Shown here in pieces: positions 13,959 through 27,827 of a DNA stretch of 64,000 nt; the first letter of the stretch is position 1; each line of letters starts with the position of its first letter. A model generated the notes under the pieces. That model saw only the letters and a program-made list of their open reading frames with translations, was not told the origin of the DNA and did not search any database. The DNA is from Apium graveolens (Eukaryota; Streptophyta; Magnoliopsida; Apiales; Apiaceae). The stretch spans positions 145,584,476 to 145,648,475 of the forward strand of contig NC_133650.1 in NCBI RefSeq assembly GCF_009905375.1. The letters are read 5' to 3'. The translations under genes and the position numbers were made by a program.

Positions 13959-13969
13959 GGAGGGGAGAC
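13957..13969 (+). other. Polypurine tract, G1 unit 1
   Basis: AAGGAGGGGAGAC sits directly before the next LTR. It is the expected plus-strand primer position. Confidence 0.85.
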
Positions 13970-16900
13970 TATAATAACCCCAATTTTTGGAATTTTTGAA
14001 ACCCTTATGAATAGTGTTTTTGCTGATTATGCTGAATAATAAAATTTTTCATGCCACACTTTGTAGAGGTTCTTTTATTGTCATTCTGAGATCTTATTAG
14101 TAATCTATATGGTATATAAGTGTATGTAAAGATCGTCAGAATCCGAATTCGAACACTTTGATTTTTCCCGAAAATCCACCAGATACCGAAAGAATAGAGT
14201 ATAAGATAACAGGATAAAAAGGATTTAAATTCAAGGAGTATAAGAGAGGATCATAAAAGGAATATAATGTATTGAGAAAGGTTAAGGGAACCCAAGTAAT
14301 AAGATCCCGAGTATGATCCCTCAAACGATAAAAGAAAACGAAAGTTAAGCGAACCGTATAACAGATCATCGATCATTAGCCAAGTGATTAGGAGTTAATC
14401 AAAGAGTTAGTGGAGGATGATGTTATCTCACCAACAGGAAGAGGACAAGTGTGGGAGGATGACATAAGCATGACCAAAAGGGAAGGAATTGTTGGATTAT
14501 TGTGAGCCACACAATTTTTACCATGGTAACAACCTAATTAACAAGCAAAGCATCACACAAATACCTAGGCAACCAAACAAGAAGCATTTCTTCTCCCCCC
14601 TCATTCTTGCTCTCGGCTTTTCCATGAAAAGCAAAGGAAAATTTTCAAAACTTAAGCTACACACCTTCAAAAATCAAGAGGTTTGTTTCTTTAGCTTCCA
14701 TAATTCATAACTTAGATGAGCCATAAGTTTAAGCTCGAGATCCCATGTTTAACATAGCTAATCAATTCATCAAATTTCTTCGTGAATAGTGTTTTCAAAA
14801 AACTAACTTTGTGTTTTCTTATGTTTTCTTCAAGATCCAAGCTTAGTTGAGATAGTTAGTGGTTATTTAAGGCTTCCTAAGTGATTCTCCACTCTCCAAG
14901 GAAGGTATAACCCCTCCAAACCCTGACTTTACTTTGAGTATTAGGTTTGGTTTTGTTTTTTATAGTTCATAAGAGCATGATTCCTGTATGTTTATAGTGT
15001 GGTTGGAATTATAATGATTTTGGGTTATAAATCTTGGTTGTTGGTCGATGAACCTTAAGTACAGTTAGTAGCTCTTGTTTGAGATTGAATAAGTTGGAAA
15101 AATCATGAGGTTATGGACTGAGTTAGTAAGGTTTGGATGAAGTTTGGTGGTATTGGTGGTTATGGGTTGATTTGTGGTTGATTTGTGGTTGATTGGAGTA
15201 GTTTAACCTTTGGTAATCGCGTAAACATAGCCGTCGTAAGGCCCGATTTACTTTAGACTGTTTTTGTTCTTAACATCAGAACCCGTGAACTCACTGTTAG
15301 GTGATAACCATTGCCATGTTTAGATATTTCATGTTACGAGCTTCGTTTTGATATGTGGTTCGCTTGAATGCGATGTACGGTTTAGGAGAAACGACCGTTT
15401 TAAGTAACGGCGTTTCGCGAACGAACCATTACCCCTCGCCTTACTTTGAAACATTGGTTAAGGCCCTTAAATGACTAATTGGATTATGAAACAATTATGT
15501 AAAGTGGGTTAGACAGTTGGTAGGGTACTCGTGAAAGAATCGCCTTAAAACTCTTAATGATTAATTTATTAAAAATGGTGGAGCCGAGGGTACTCGAATA
15601 ACTTATGTGATTCGTTAAGCGTAGAAGTGACCATAAGCGAACGTTTGGGTTCAATTGGTTAAAGTCTAGTTTCTTAAGCGACCGGGGTTTAATTCTGACT
15701 AATGTTATTGTTCATAGGTTATCGGACCCACTCTAAGCTTCAGTCTATCCGGGAGCACTCATGCAAGTTTTCTACCCGTTATACTTTTATTGTGATGTAT
15801 ATATGTATATGCATTATCTTGTGATAGATGCATGATGGTTAATTAGCAAATCTTGCGATATATTGGAGCATGCTGATATGGAATATATGCATGTCTGTTT
15901 CGTTATCTTGATATCTATCTGTTGATTCCAATCCTTATAGTTGCATAATACCTATGCTAGAGATAAGCAGTAGTTGCGTATATCATTAGTATAGGGGACC
16001 CAAAGGTGAACATTTTCTAAACCGGGAGGCGATGTTCCCTAGTATATTATATATATATATATATAGTTTTCGAAATTATTAATCGAATAACGTTTATTCG
16101 ATAACTTTATTTTATTAAATGAATTTACTTTGAATATTCATTCGAGGACTTATGACTCCGTTTATTTTATTTAAATGAATATTATATTGAATATTCATTC
16201 GAGGACTTACGACTCTGTTAATTCTATTTAATGAATATTATTTTGAATATTCATTCGAGGACTTATGACTCCGCTTATTTACTAAATAATATTCTTTATT
16301 TTATTAAAGAATAATGTTTCGATAATCAAACTTATTTTCGATTATTCAAATAAATATCATACTTTCGTATAAGTATATCTTTGGTTATTTAATATTCATT
16401 TCAAGTATGAGTTTTAAAAATTCTACTTCAATTATTTTTATAAAGATTATTCTTTATGGGAATATTATTTAAATAATAATATTCAGATATTTCTAATATA
16501 TTGGAACTGATTTATTTTATTAAATCAGCATTACTCCAAACATTCTTAAAAATGTTTTCGAGTCTTCAAAATGATTTTAAAAAGTTAGGGCGGATCCCAA
16601 AACTCATTTTTATATTTATGATCCTTCTTTCGAAGGGGATTTAAATACTCGCTCAAAACCTGAGGGATCCGGCTCTGTGGTGTATTTTACATTCACAACG
16701 AGGTTGTTGTTTTGACAAACAGTTTGATTACTTGCCCAATGTTCGGGAAGTAAGCCCATCTAATTGAGTCGGCATAAGCGACAGGCCGGGGTACGGTCTA
16801 TCAAAGTGTAAGTGGCTGGGTGGCAGTTCATCAACACGTAAGAGGCCGGGTGGCGGTCCAGAACAAGGTCCTAATACGACCAGGGTGATGACCGGTGGGG

Positions 16901-18040
16901 GATTCATCCATCTACTAGTAGAAAAGGTTACTTATTGGTATCTTTGCCTGATCAGCAAGATATCGGGTTTATGCCAAAATTCTTTTCTTTCCAAATTCAT
17001 TGGATATTGCAACTCTATTCATACTTTACATGACAGAAGTTTTCAAGAAATGTATGGGAGATATATATGAATATATATATATATATATCGGGACTTAATG
17101 AAGTATCTCGTAACTTCATTTCATTCAATGATATTTCAAAGATTGAATCTATTCAAATCTTATCTTGTAGTCTCATCTATGTGATGAACTTTTGAAACTA
17201 ATTATAACTTGAACGGTGGTAGTTCAAGTAGTATTCGGAAAAGATATAAGTATATTGGAGTATCTTGTAACTTCATCTTTTAAACTTATATCTAGTAAAT
17301 GATTATCTTATGCATGTCAAAGATTTTCAGAAAAATATTGAGACAAGGGTAGATATATGAGATCACCTCGCAACGATATTTTTATATAGTTATAAACTGG
17401 AACTATGTGTGTATTATGCATGGCAGAATATTTCAAAGATTTTGAAAAGTATATATGTATATACTGAATATTTTGCGACTTGGTCGCGTTAAGATATCAG
17501 CTTGGTTCATTTCTTCTTGACCAAGACTTTCATGAGTACTATTAGAATGCTCATATATTGTTAGTTATTATACATATTATTTCGGCGGGCTTGTTGCTCA
17601 CCCTTGCTTTCTTCTTTCATCACACAACAACAGATAGAAAAGATGAACATGACCAAGCTTCCAATCCGCAAGCGGTTAGGAAACGTTCCGTAGTTTCCTG
17701 GAAGCGTTGATGCCGCTGTAGCTGAGGTAGGAATTACCAATAGGCTAGGCTTCCAACTTTTGATGAACCAGACTTATGTATATTATAAATTGTAATAATG
17801 GCAATGAATACGTAAATTATTAAGAAACCCTTTGGAGGTGAAATGGTTTATAATTGTGGAATAAAATGACTTGTGTTATTTTTGGTATTCATCTCTGAGA
17901 CTATAACCTGTGGTGTGTGTGTGTGTATATTGTGGGGTCACAGTACGCGGCAGTTGGTTGATTGTTAAGATTAAGTATGGATAAGGGAAATGGAACTCGT
18001 GACAACCCGAATCCCCGACCCCGGATTTGGGGGTGTTACA
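13970..18040 (+). repeat. G1 LTR 2 (middle LTR shared by both units)
   Basis: This LTR is collinear with LTR 1 and LTR 3 over its whole length. Its first dinucleotide is TA instead of TG. It has a purine tract on its left and a PBS on its right, so it serves as 3' LTR of unit 1 and 5' LTR of unit 2. It carries about 40 extra bases of AT-rich sequence near 16435-16475 that LTR 1 lacks and LTR 3 has. This suggests that LTR 1 lost this piece. Confidence 0.93.
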
Positions 18041-18044
18041 GAAA

Positions 18045-18056
18045 TGGTATCAGAGC
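18045..18056 (+). other. Primer binding site, G1 unit 2
   Basis: TGGTATCAGAGC lies four bases after LTR 2, identical to unit 1. Confidence 0.92.
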
Positions 18057-18227
18057 TAAGCGTTATAAACCTCAGAGATGATGTGGCGTTAAGATAATAA
18101 GTTCACTAAGATAATAAGAACTCTTGCCAAGTTCATAGTCGGGCTACCTAACATAGTACTGACAGTTAAAACCTTTATGGGAACCCTTATGAATATCATG
18201 ATAGTAACATAGTTCGTTATCATATAG

Positions 18228-19076
18228 GGCAACGGGGCACCGAACCCTGAGGTTCAGGGGCATCAGCATGAGGATGTTTTATTACATGTTGGGGATCAAA
18301 TTGTGAATCCGATAGAGTACCCTAATGAGGGACCAGATGAGATTCATATTGGGAATGTTGTAGTTGAGGATGTTATCCCAGAAGGGATTGCTGCTGAGGA
18401 GGATCTCGTGGAGGGTCCTGACGACAATAAATAGAGGACTGCTGAGGAATTGATGACCGCAGTCAGGGTGACTACCAGAGCTAGAATGGCCGCGAGGGTG
18501 GCACTGGAGGATGAAGAGTTACCAAGGGCACAGAGTATAATGAGGGCGGAAGAAGTGGGGCCTTCCACGACACCAGTTATACCAGTATCAGACCCTCTTC
18601 CAGAGGTTCTTGTAGACATCCATGAGGTTTCACCAATTCTTGTTCCCTCCCCTGTACAGAGCCCAGCACCTACTGAGGAAATGCCACCTTTATCTCCGGC
18701 ACCATTGTCACCTGATACCGTGCTTGGTTATCCATTTGGGTCTCCTGGGTCTGCACCACCTGCACCCCATGGACTGCTAGATGCTACCACTCAGGCTTCT
18801 CTTATCACTGATTTTCAGATGACCTTGGGTGGTCTGTCTGAGGCCCGTAATGTTAGGAGTGATCTATTAGATCGACTCACTGCACCAAGGATTGAGGGCG
18901 GGGTACTTCCAGCAAGATTAGCGTATAGCATGGACATGATTGAGGCTACCACCCGAATTACAGCTAGAGGCCATCTTGAGGGTCAGGTTGATCCAGCTCT
19001 ACTTGCGACTATCTTAGACCTCATCACCTCTGTGATGGAGCAGGTTAGGGATGTCGTGCGTGCCCGCATTTCTTGA
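18228..19076 (+). pseudogene. Extra ORF between PBS and gag, G1 unit 2
   Basis: This is the counterpart of 8422-9269 and is better preserved. It is open from 18435 to TGA at 19074-19076, with one TAG at 18432-18434. It shows the same acidic, Arg/Ala, Pro/Ser-rich and helical regions. The Pro/Ser segment contains repeated P-x-P and SP dipeptides, as in an unstructured linker. Because the two units are broken at different places, the ORF was probably intact when the family was active. The function is unknown. Confidence 0.6.
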
Positions 19077-19484
19077 TCCGTAATAGTGTGCAAAGTCTGA
19101 GCAATCTGACAAGGATTTCATGCAGCACCACTTTTGGAGGATTAGCCTAAGTTATGAACGATTAAGTTTTAATGACTAGATGATTATCTATGGTAGTACT
19201 TTTAGGATAGAAGCGATCAGGCCAAATGGTGTAATTCTATTTCAGGTGTTTAGTTGTTGTACCCTCGAACAAATGGTTATGTATATATTCGTTCCTTTCA
19301 GTTCAGATCAGTTTGTGGTGAATAAGTTCATATTGTTAATGGCACTATTAACATTTAAGAGTGTCATGAAGTTATAGAACTTGAGAATTCATAATTTGCA
19401 ATCACGCAAGGACTGAACGAGGGAAAGACTTAAGCAAAGTAAGTAAGACAAATATAAAGAGATTCTCAAAATTTTTCCAAACAT

Positions 19485-22400
19485 TATGCCACCACGAAGA
19501 ATAAGATTTAGGGCAAACCCTGAATGTGATAATCAGGGAGGTCGCAATTAAGATAGAAGGAACCATAACATAATGAAATGAAAAACAAGGATTTAACGTA
19601 TAAGATAACCCTTATTATAGGAGAAGGATGAAACATTTCATACTGAGAAAACAGAAGTCGAACAAGATAAGGAAACCCGAGACGGTACTCATATACAGAA
19701 ATTCATGGACCTGTCTTACTCTTATTCCCAACCACCACCTTGAGGAAACAATGCGGTAGGAAATCCTTCCATAACCTTTAAGTCGTTAAGCTCTCAGAGT
19801 TCCAAGGAACAGGTTGACCCATTCGAGGCAAGAGTTTGGCTAAAGGAAATATAGGAATCATTTGAGATTCTAAATGATTGACGAAGCGCAAAAGACTGTT
19901 TTTGTCACTTACCTTCCTAAGAGAGGCCACCCGTTGGTGAAAGGCCAAGAAAGGCACGGAGCCAGAGGTTATAATAAACTGATTAAAGTTCAGACAATTG
20001 TTTTCGGGAAAGTAATTCCCAAGGTTAAGGAGATAGTGTAAAAGCTTTAGAGCCGAAACAAAGGCGGATGAGTATGATAAATTATGAATCTAAGATTGTA
20101 AAAGTTGTCAAGATTCGTTCTGATGACAAGAATCCCAGAACAACGTGATGTTTGAAGTCAATGATTAGGGGATTAATGAAATGATTGTAAGAGAAAGGAA
20201 AAAAAAACTGAAGTGGGAAGAAATAAAAAGGCAATACAGTTTGAGGAATGATAAGGGAGTTGGGTATGAGGAAACCCTAAAGACTCATAGCAATAGAAAT
20301 AGAAAAGTATGTAATCATCAGGATGAGGGTGATTCACTATGAGTTAAAGTTGATGGTTGAAGGCATAAGAGATACATATATTTTATCCCCTGCAAGTTGG
20401 GAGGATTCGAGGAAATCTTGAGATAGTTCGAAGGATAAATAATGAGACACGGATAGACTGAGGAGACAATAAAGTAAGAAATTAGGAAAAATTGGATAAA
20501 GGAAGTGACATTCAAGAATGTGAAGTGTAAGACCGATGGAATGATACCTAGAAAGGGAGACGCCAGGTATGAATGACATCCCAACATTGAGATGACTGTT
20601 GAGATAAACAACATAAGCAAATGAGGAATTATTAAGAAGAAGTTCACGTTGAACACGACCAATATCTTCCAGAACATCCTTGTTATCGTTACCAAATTAG
20701 GCAAGAAAAGCGGATAACCGTTGTTATCTTTTTGAGGCCATATTAATTGACCTCATTTTGAATACAGAGGTTATTGTGAAATTGGTATAGACTATCGAGG
20801 TGGGAATGATTGAATAAGATAATCTATCAAGGATATATGACTTGATTTATCCATGGAAGGATGCAAGTACCTTTTTAAAGGTGAAGTTAAGGATATAACT
20901 TCGATAACTTGAGATGAACCCTAGGGGAATGCATAAAGGTTGGCATTTCGTCCTTAATAGGGACAGTATGAGTTTTGATAGTATGGAATGAAGGACTAAG
21001 GTAACAACAACCTTTAAAGGTCAGTAGAGAAATTTTTCTGAAGTACATAGACAATGGTTCTAGTATTAGTAAATGTTATTTTGATATGCCCTGTATCTAG
21101 GGAATACCAGAGGAACGATTCAAGGATAACCTTAGAGGTTTTACAAGGAGAAAGGTAATATTCAAAGTTCTCAAGAATAGAAATTTTGATGAAGGAAATA
21201 TGACGTAATTATAATAATGCCAGGTGGGGCACGTGTTGAACCATAAGAAAGTATAGATCGATCCAGTGAGGGTTGAGATTGGTGAAAACAAGAAGGACCC
21301 AAGATAAGAGACGTCCTAAGTATGATCGAGAGTCAGTCGTGGCAATGTTCACATCTAAAGACTAAGGCATTGACTTATGGAAAAATGGTGATATATTTTT
21401 TTACCAAAGCGTAAGGAAGAGCATCTTCACATAAGCAGTGATTGAAATGAGGTAGAAAATTTTTTTGGAGGTGGTTAAAATGACATTGACTATAAGGAAA
21501 TTTTACTATCAGGAAAGGCCAAAGAGGTGGCCGACACTTTAAAGGTAAGAGGATAATTATAGGTGCTCGTGCCAGAGGAATACAGTGATGATGGTTAAAG
21601 CTGTGAAGGTTGTATTATGGTTTGGAAGATTGACATTCCTTCTGATGACTGTGCAATACCCAACCGTAATAGTAGTTGGTAAAGGTTTAATTCGTGTAAT
21701 CGCCATGAGCGGGCTATCTATCTCAGAAGGTACTATCTTGAGATAATCCAGGACCATGTTTCAAAAAGGACTAAATGAACCTTTGAGTTAAGTCTTCTAT
21801 TTAAGGCATATGATTAAGAATGGTATTAACCTGCTATCGTTGCTTTGATTGAAACTCTTCTGTAATTTTATCTGCTTCATGTCATGAATGTACATCAGGA
21901 TCTGGAGTGTTCTTCATGAATCATGAATGGTGATTATGTTAACTCCTTAGAAGAATTTGATACGACAGGTATGGACTCCGTATGGTTAGCTATTAAGATT
22001 TCAAGGAAAACGAATGACGATAGTAGGTCAGTGGTGGACCATAGTAATGCATCAACAATTCTTTGAATAGTGAGCCGATTACAACCGGGAGAGTTGTAGT
22101 GTAATGGATGTTGAGATTGGGTACCACTAATCGGGTTGTGGTGATGTATAAGTTATCATTAATAGACTAATTAAGTCGATTATCTACCTATTGAATATTT
22201 ATTCCTTCTTATGAATAGAGAGTCGTATTACTATACGAGGAAGGTTGCAGTACAAGCATAGAATTCTAGTAACGATGATGTCTACAATGAAATCCCAGAT
22301 TCGAGTTTGCTGTCGAGGGAATTTCAACGGTGATTATTTATAAGCTCGAGCAAGAGCATGGGTCCATAGAATGATGGATGGAATAGCGAAAGATTCAGGA

Positions 22401-23751
22401 ACATGAATTACGATGCTATAATACTTGATGTTGATATATATACACATATGTTTTGTTCTCCTATGACAAACCTCTATAGTTCAGAGGTAGATTCCAAGTC
22501 AGATATTTTGTGGTAGTATTCTTTTCATATACAATCCTCTTCAATTTGTTCTTTTCTCTCTTGTTCATTTTGTATAAGCTGAGAAGACCAACCCTTCCAG
22601 AAGGGGAGGTATTGCCGAATGACTATCTATCTGTGTGATAGAAGCCTAGTAGGATACCACATGTTGTTTAATTGCTTGTCAAGTACTAAAGGCTGGCCAC
22701 CTTCTGTACTAACTATGCAATAGAACAAGTGTTCATGATCATAGTGATCTTTCAATAAATTCTTTTACTTCTATACGATGGATCAAGCTTTCGAAGATGG
22801 AAGCTGCTGGAATGGAAGTAGTATCAGTGCGGTGGTATTCTGAATCTAACGCGTTCGTGATACTAAGGTTGACCTAATTATTAAAAGGTTATAGAATGCT
22901 AACGAGCAGAAGTATAACCAGTATAGTATTATGTACGGAAGATAGTAATGACTACGAACTGGAAAAGAATGGGTATTGAGAAGCAAAACCTATAATGCTA
23001 GAAGCTATGATGAGAGTCTGTGCAATAGACTTGAAAGAATTTGGAATGGTCACTTAGCATGGATTGATTTTTCTTATGACAATAGATCGTATGTCAGTAT
23101 CGGGATATCGCCTTATGAGATCCTTGAGGGAAGACAATGTCGATCACCCTTATGTTAGGATGAAGATTATAGAGCGCAAGATGCTCGGACCCGCAGTAGT
23201 CCAAAGGACCAAGGATATAATAGATCTAATCAGAGGAGGGCTGGTAGTAGCCCAAGATGGACATAAGAAGTATGTTGATTTAACACGAAAGGAAAAAGAA
23301 TAGGAAGTAGGGGACCTAGTGCTGTTATAGGTATTCCCTTGGAAAAGATGGATGTGGTTCAGAAAGAAAGGAAAGCTAAGCCCACGAATTGTTGGACCCT
23401 TGGATATATTAAGACGTATTGGGAAGTTAGCATATGAGCTAGCCCTACCCCCGAACATGTAGCAAATTCATAACGTGTTCCACATATCAATGTTAAGGAA
23501 GTATAATTCGGATGCCATACAAATAGGGGCATATGCACGCATAGACATGCAACCAGACGTAACCTATATGGAGCAACCGGGAAGGGTTATAGATCAAAAA
23601 GGGACAAGTGCTTAGGAGAAGGGATTATCAAGCTAGTCAGAGTTGGTGGTAGAACCACAATGTGAGAAAATTTACTTGAGAGTTAGAAAGTGCAATGCTA
23701 AGAAAGTATCCCTATTCATTTTTATCTGATTCCGGGACGGAATCCTTTTAA
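19485..23751 (+). pseudogene. gag-pol: Degenerate gypsy gag-pol, G1 unit 2
   Basis: It is collinear with 9680-13958 and shows the same relics: MPPRR start at 19485, a gag core near 19830 and RT remnants near 20800-21200. The integrase remnant at 22976-23158 contains YEILEGRQCRSPLC. The terminal YPYSF...SDSGTESF ends in TAA at 23749-23751. Most inactivating changes are shared with unit 1, so the decay predates the duplication of the unit. It is non-coding today. Confidence 0.8.
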
Positions 23752-23762
23752 GGAGGGGAGAC
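23750..23762 (+). other. Polypurine tract, G1 unit 2
   Basis: AAGGAGGGGAGAC lies immediately before LTR 3. Confidence 0.85.
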
Positions 23763-26700
23763 TGTAATAACCCCAATTTTTGGAATTTTTGAAACCCTTA
23801 TGAATAGTGTTTTTGCTGATTATGCTGAATAAGAAATTTTTTCATGCCACACTTTGTAGAGGTTCTTTTATTGTCATTCTGAGATCTTATTAGTACTCTA
23901 TATGGTATATAAGTGTATGTAAAGATCGTTAGAATCGGAATTCGAACACTTTGATTTTTCCCGAAAATCCACCAGATACCGAAAGAATTGAGTATAAGAT
24001 AACAGGATAAAAAGGATTTAAATTCAAGGAGTATAAGAGAGGATCATAAAAGGAATATAATGTATTGAGAAAGGTTAAGGGAACCCAAGTAATAAGATCC
24101 CGGGTATGATCCCTCAAACGATAAAAGAGAACGAAAGTTAAGCGAACCGTATAACAGATCAGCGATCATTAGCCAAGTGATTAGGAGTTAATCAAAGAGT
24201 TAGTGGAGGATGATGTTATCTCACCAACAAGAAGAGGACAAGTGTGGGAGGATGACATAAGCATGACCAAAAGGGAAGGAATTGTTGGATTATTGTGAGC
24301 CACACAATTTTTACCAAGGTAACAACCTAATTAACAAGCAAATCATCACACAAATACCTAGGCAACCAAATAAGAAGCATTTCTTCTCCCCCCTCATTCT
24401 TGCTCTCGACTTTTCCATGAAAAGCAAAGGAAAATTTTCAAAACTTAAGCTACACACCTTCAAAAATCAAGAGGTTTGTTTCTTTAGCTTCCATAATTCA
24501 TAACTTAGATGAGCCATAAGTTTAAGCTCAAGATTCCATGTTTAACATAGCTAATCAATTCATCAAAGTTCTTGGTGAATAGTGTTTTCAAGAAACTAAC
24601 TTTGTGTTTTCTTATGTTTTCTTCAAGATCCAAGCTTAGTAGAGATAGTTAGTGGTTATTTAAGGCTTCCTAAGTGATTCTCCACTCTCCAAGGAAGGTA
24701 TAACCCCTCCAAACCCCGACTTTACTTTGAGTATTAGGTTTGGTTTTGTTTTTTATAGTTCATAAGAGCATGATTCTTGTATGTTTATAGTTTGGTTGGA
24801 ATTATAATGATTTTGGGTTATAAATCTTGGTTGTTGGTTGATGAACCTTAAGTATAGTTAGTAGCTCTTGTTTGAAATTGAATAAGTTGGAAAAATCATG
24901 AGGTTATGGACTGAGTTAGTAAGGTTTGGATGAAGTTTGGTGGTATTGGTGGTTATGGGTTGATTTGTGGTTGATTTGTGGTTGATTGGAGTAGTTTAAA
25001 CTTTAGTAATCGCGTAAACATAGCCGTCGTAATTCCCGATTTACTTTAGACTGTTTTTGTTCTTAACATCAGGACCCGTGAACTCACTGTTAGGTTTTGA
25101 CCATTGCCATTTTTAGATAGTTCATGTTACGAGCTTCGTTTTGATATGTGGTTCACTTGAATCCGATGTACGGTTTAGGAGAAACGACCGTTTTAAGTAA
25201 CGGCGTTTCGCGAACGAACCATTACCCCTCGCCTTACTTTGAAACATTGGTTAAGGCCCTTAAATGACTAATTGGATTATGAAACAATTATGTAAAGTGG
25301 GTTAGACAGTTGGTAGGGTACTCGCGAAAGAATCTCCTTAAAACTCTTAATGGTTAATTTATTAAAAATGGTGGAGCCGAGGGTACTCGAATAACTTATG
25401 TGATTCGTTAAGCGTAGAAGTGACCATAAGCGAACGTTAGGGTTCAATTGGTTAAAGTCTAGTTTCTTAAGCGACCGGGGTTTAATTCTGACTTATGTTA
25501 TTGTTCATAGGTTATTGGACCCACTCTAAGCTTAAATCTATCCGGGAGCACTCAGGCAAGTTTTCTACCCGTTATACTGTTATTGTGATGTATATATGTA
25601 TATGCATTATCTTGTGATAGATGCATGATGGTTAATTAGCAAATCTTGCGATATATTGGAGCATGCTGATATGGAATATATGCATGTCTGTTTCGTAATC
25701 TTGATATCTATCTGTTGATTCCAATGCTTATAGTTGCATAATACCTATGTTAGAGATAAGCAGTAGTTGCGTATATCCTTAGTATTGGGGACCCAAAGGT
25801 GAACATTTTCTAAACCGGGAGGCGATGTTCCCGAGTATATTATATATATATATATATAGTTTTCCAAACTATTAATCGAATAAGGTTTATTCGATAACTT
25901 TATTTTATTAAATGAATATTACTTTGAATATTCATTGGAGGACTTATGACTCCGTTTATTTTATTTAAATGAATATTATATTGAATATTCATTCGAGGAC
26001 TTACGACTCTGTTTATTCTATTTAATGAATATTATTTTGAATATTCATTCGAGGACTTATGACTCCGCTTATTTACTAAATAATATTCTTTATTTTATTA
26101 AAGAATAATGTTTCGATAATCAAACTTATTTTCGATTATTCAAATAAAGATCATACTTTCGTATAAGTATATCTTTGGTTATTTAATATTCATTTCAAGT
26201 ATGAGTTTTAAAAATTCTTCTTCAATTATTTTTATAAAGATTATTCTTTATGGGAATATTATTTAAATAATAATATTCAGATATTTCTAATATATTGGAA
26301 CTGATTTATTTTATTAAATCAGCATTACTCCAAATATTCTTAAAAATGTTTTCGAGTCTTCAAAATGATTTTTAAAAGTTAGGGCGGATCCCAAAACTCA
26401 TTTTTATATTTAAGATCCTTTGAAGGGGACTTAAATACTCGCTCAAAACCTGAGGGATCCGGCTCTGTGGTGTATTTTACATTCACAACGAGGTTGTTGT
26501 TTTGACAAACAGTTTGATTACTTGCCCAATGTTCGGGAAGTAAGCCCATCTAATTGAGTCGGCATAAGCGACAGGCCGGGGTACGGTCTATCAAAGTGTA
26601 AGTGGCTGGGTGGCAGTTCATCAACGCGTAAGAGGCCAGGTGGCTGTCCAGCACAAGGTCCTAATACGACCAGGGTGATGACCGGTGGGGGATTCATCCA

Positions 26701-27822
26701 TCTACTAGTAGAAAAGGTTACTTATTGGTATCTTTGCCTGATCAGCAAGATATCGGGTTTATGCCAAAATTCTTTTCTTTCCAAATTCATTGGATATTGT
26801 AACTCTATTCATACTTTACATGACAGAGGTTTTCAAGAAATGTATGGGAGATATATATGAATATATATATATCGGAACTTAATGAAGTATCTCGTAACTT
26901 CATTTCATTCAATGATATTTCAAAGATTGAATCTATTCAAATCTTATCTTGTAGTCTGATCTATGTGATGAACTTTTGAAACTAATTATAACTTGAACGG
27001 TGGTAGTTCAAGTAGTATTCGGAAAAGATATAAGTATATTGGAGTATCTTGTAACTTCATCTTTTAAACTTATATCTAGTAAATGATTATCTTATGCATG
27101 TTAAAGATTTTCAGAAAAATATTGAGACAAGGGTAGATATATGAGATCACCTCGCAACGATATTTTTATATAGTTATAAACTGGAACTATGTGTGTATTA
27201 TGCATGGCAGAATATTTCAAAGATTTTGGAAAGTATATATGTATATACTGAATATTTTGCGACTTGGTCGCGTTAAGATATCAGCTTGGTTCATTTCTTC
27301 TTGACCAAGACTTTCATGAGTACTATTAGAATGCTCATATATTGTTAATTATTATACATATTATTTCGGCGGGCTTGTTGCTCACCCTTGCTTTCTTCTT
27401 TCATCACACAACAACAGATAGAAAAGATGAACATGACCAAGCTTCCAATTCGCAAGCGGTTAGGAAACGTTCCGCAGTTTCCTGGAAGCGTTGATGCCGC
27501 TGTAGCTGAGGTAGGAATTACCAATAGGCTAGGCTTCCAACTTTTGATGAACCACACTTATGTATATTATGAATTGTAATAATGGTAATGAATACGTAAA
27601 TTATTAAGAAACCCTTTGGAGGTGAAATGGTTTATAATTGTGGAATAAAATGACTTGTGTTATTTTTGGTATTCATCTCTGAGACTATAACTTGTGGTGT
27701 GTGTGTGTATATTGTGGGGTCACAGTACGCAGCAGTTGGTTGATTGTTAAGATTAAGTATGGATAAGGGAAATGGAACTCGTGACAACCCGAATCCCCGA
27801 CCCCGGATTTGGGGGTGTTACA
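23763..27822 (+). repeat. G1 LTR 3 (3' outer LTR)
   Basis: It runs from TGTAATAACCCC to GTGTTACA and is followed by the target duplication GAAAG (27823-27827) and resumed copia RNase H. Internal repeats and short ORFs are as in LTR 1. Confidence 0.93.
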
Positions 27823-27827
27823 GAAAG
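27823..27827. repeat. Target-site duplication of G1, right copy (GAAAG)
   Basis: It matches 4214-4218 exactly and adjoins the terminal CA of LTR 3. Confidence 0.93.

Larger units (their letters stand above)
4219..27822 (+). mobile_element. Ty3/gypsy chromovirus-like array G1: LTR-internal-LTR-internal-LTR
   Basis: Three LTRs of 4016, 4071 and 4060 bp alternate with two internal regions of about 5.7 kb. Each LTR runs from TGTAATAACCCC to GTGTTACA; the middle one starts TA. Each internal region begins with an initiator-Met-type primer site and ends in a GGAGGGGAGAC purine tract. Degenerate gag, RT, RNase H and integrase occur in gypsy order (integrase after RT). The integrase tail ends in a short YPYSF-SDSGTESF segment, as in chromodomain-bearing Tekay/Del elements; that clade call is inferred. 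One target duplication (GAAAG) flanks the whole array. It has therefore behaved as one insertion that later became a tandem, most simply by LTR-LTR unequal exchange. Confidence 0.92.

Noticed and set aside
27744..27827. RNase H ORF starting at 27744
   Set aside because: The first 28 codons are gypsy LTR and target duplication sequence in a chance open frame; the real copia frame starts at 27828.
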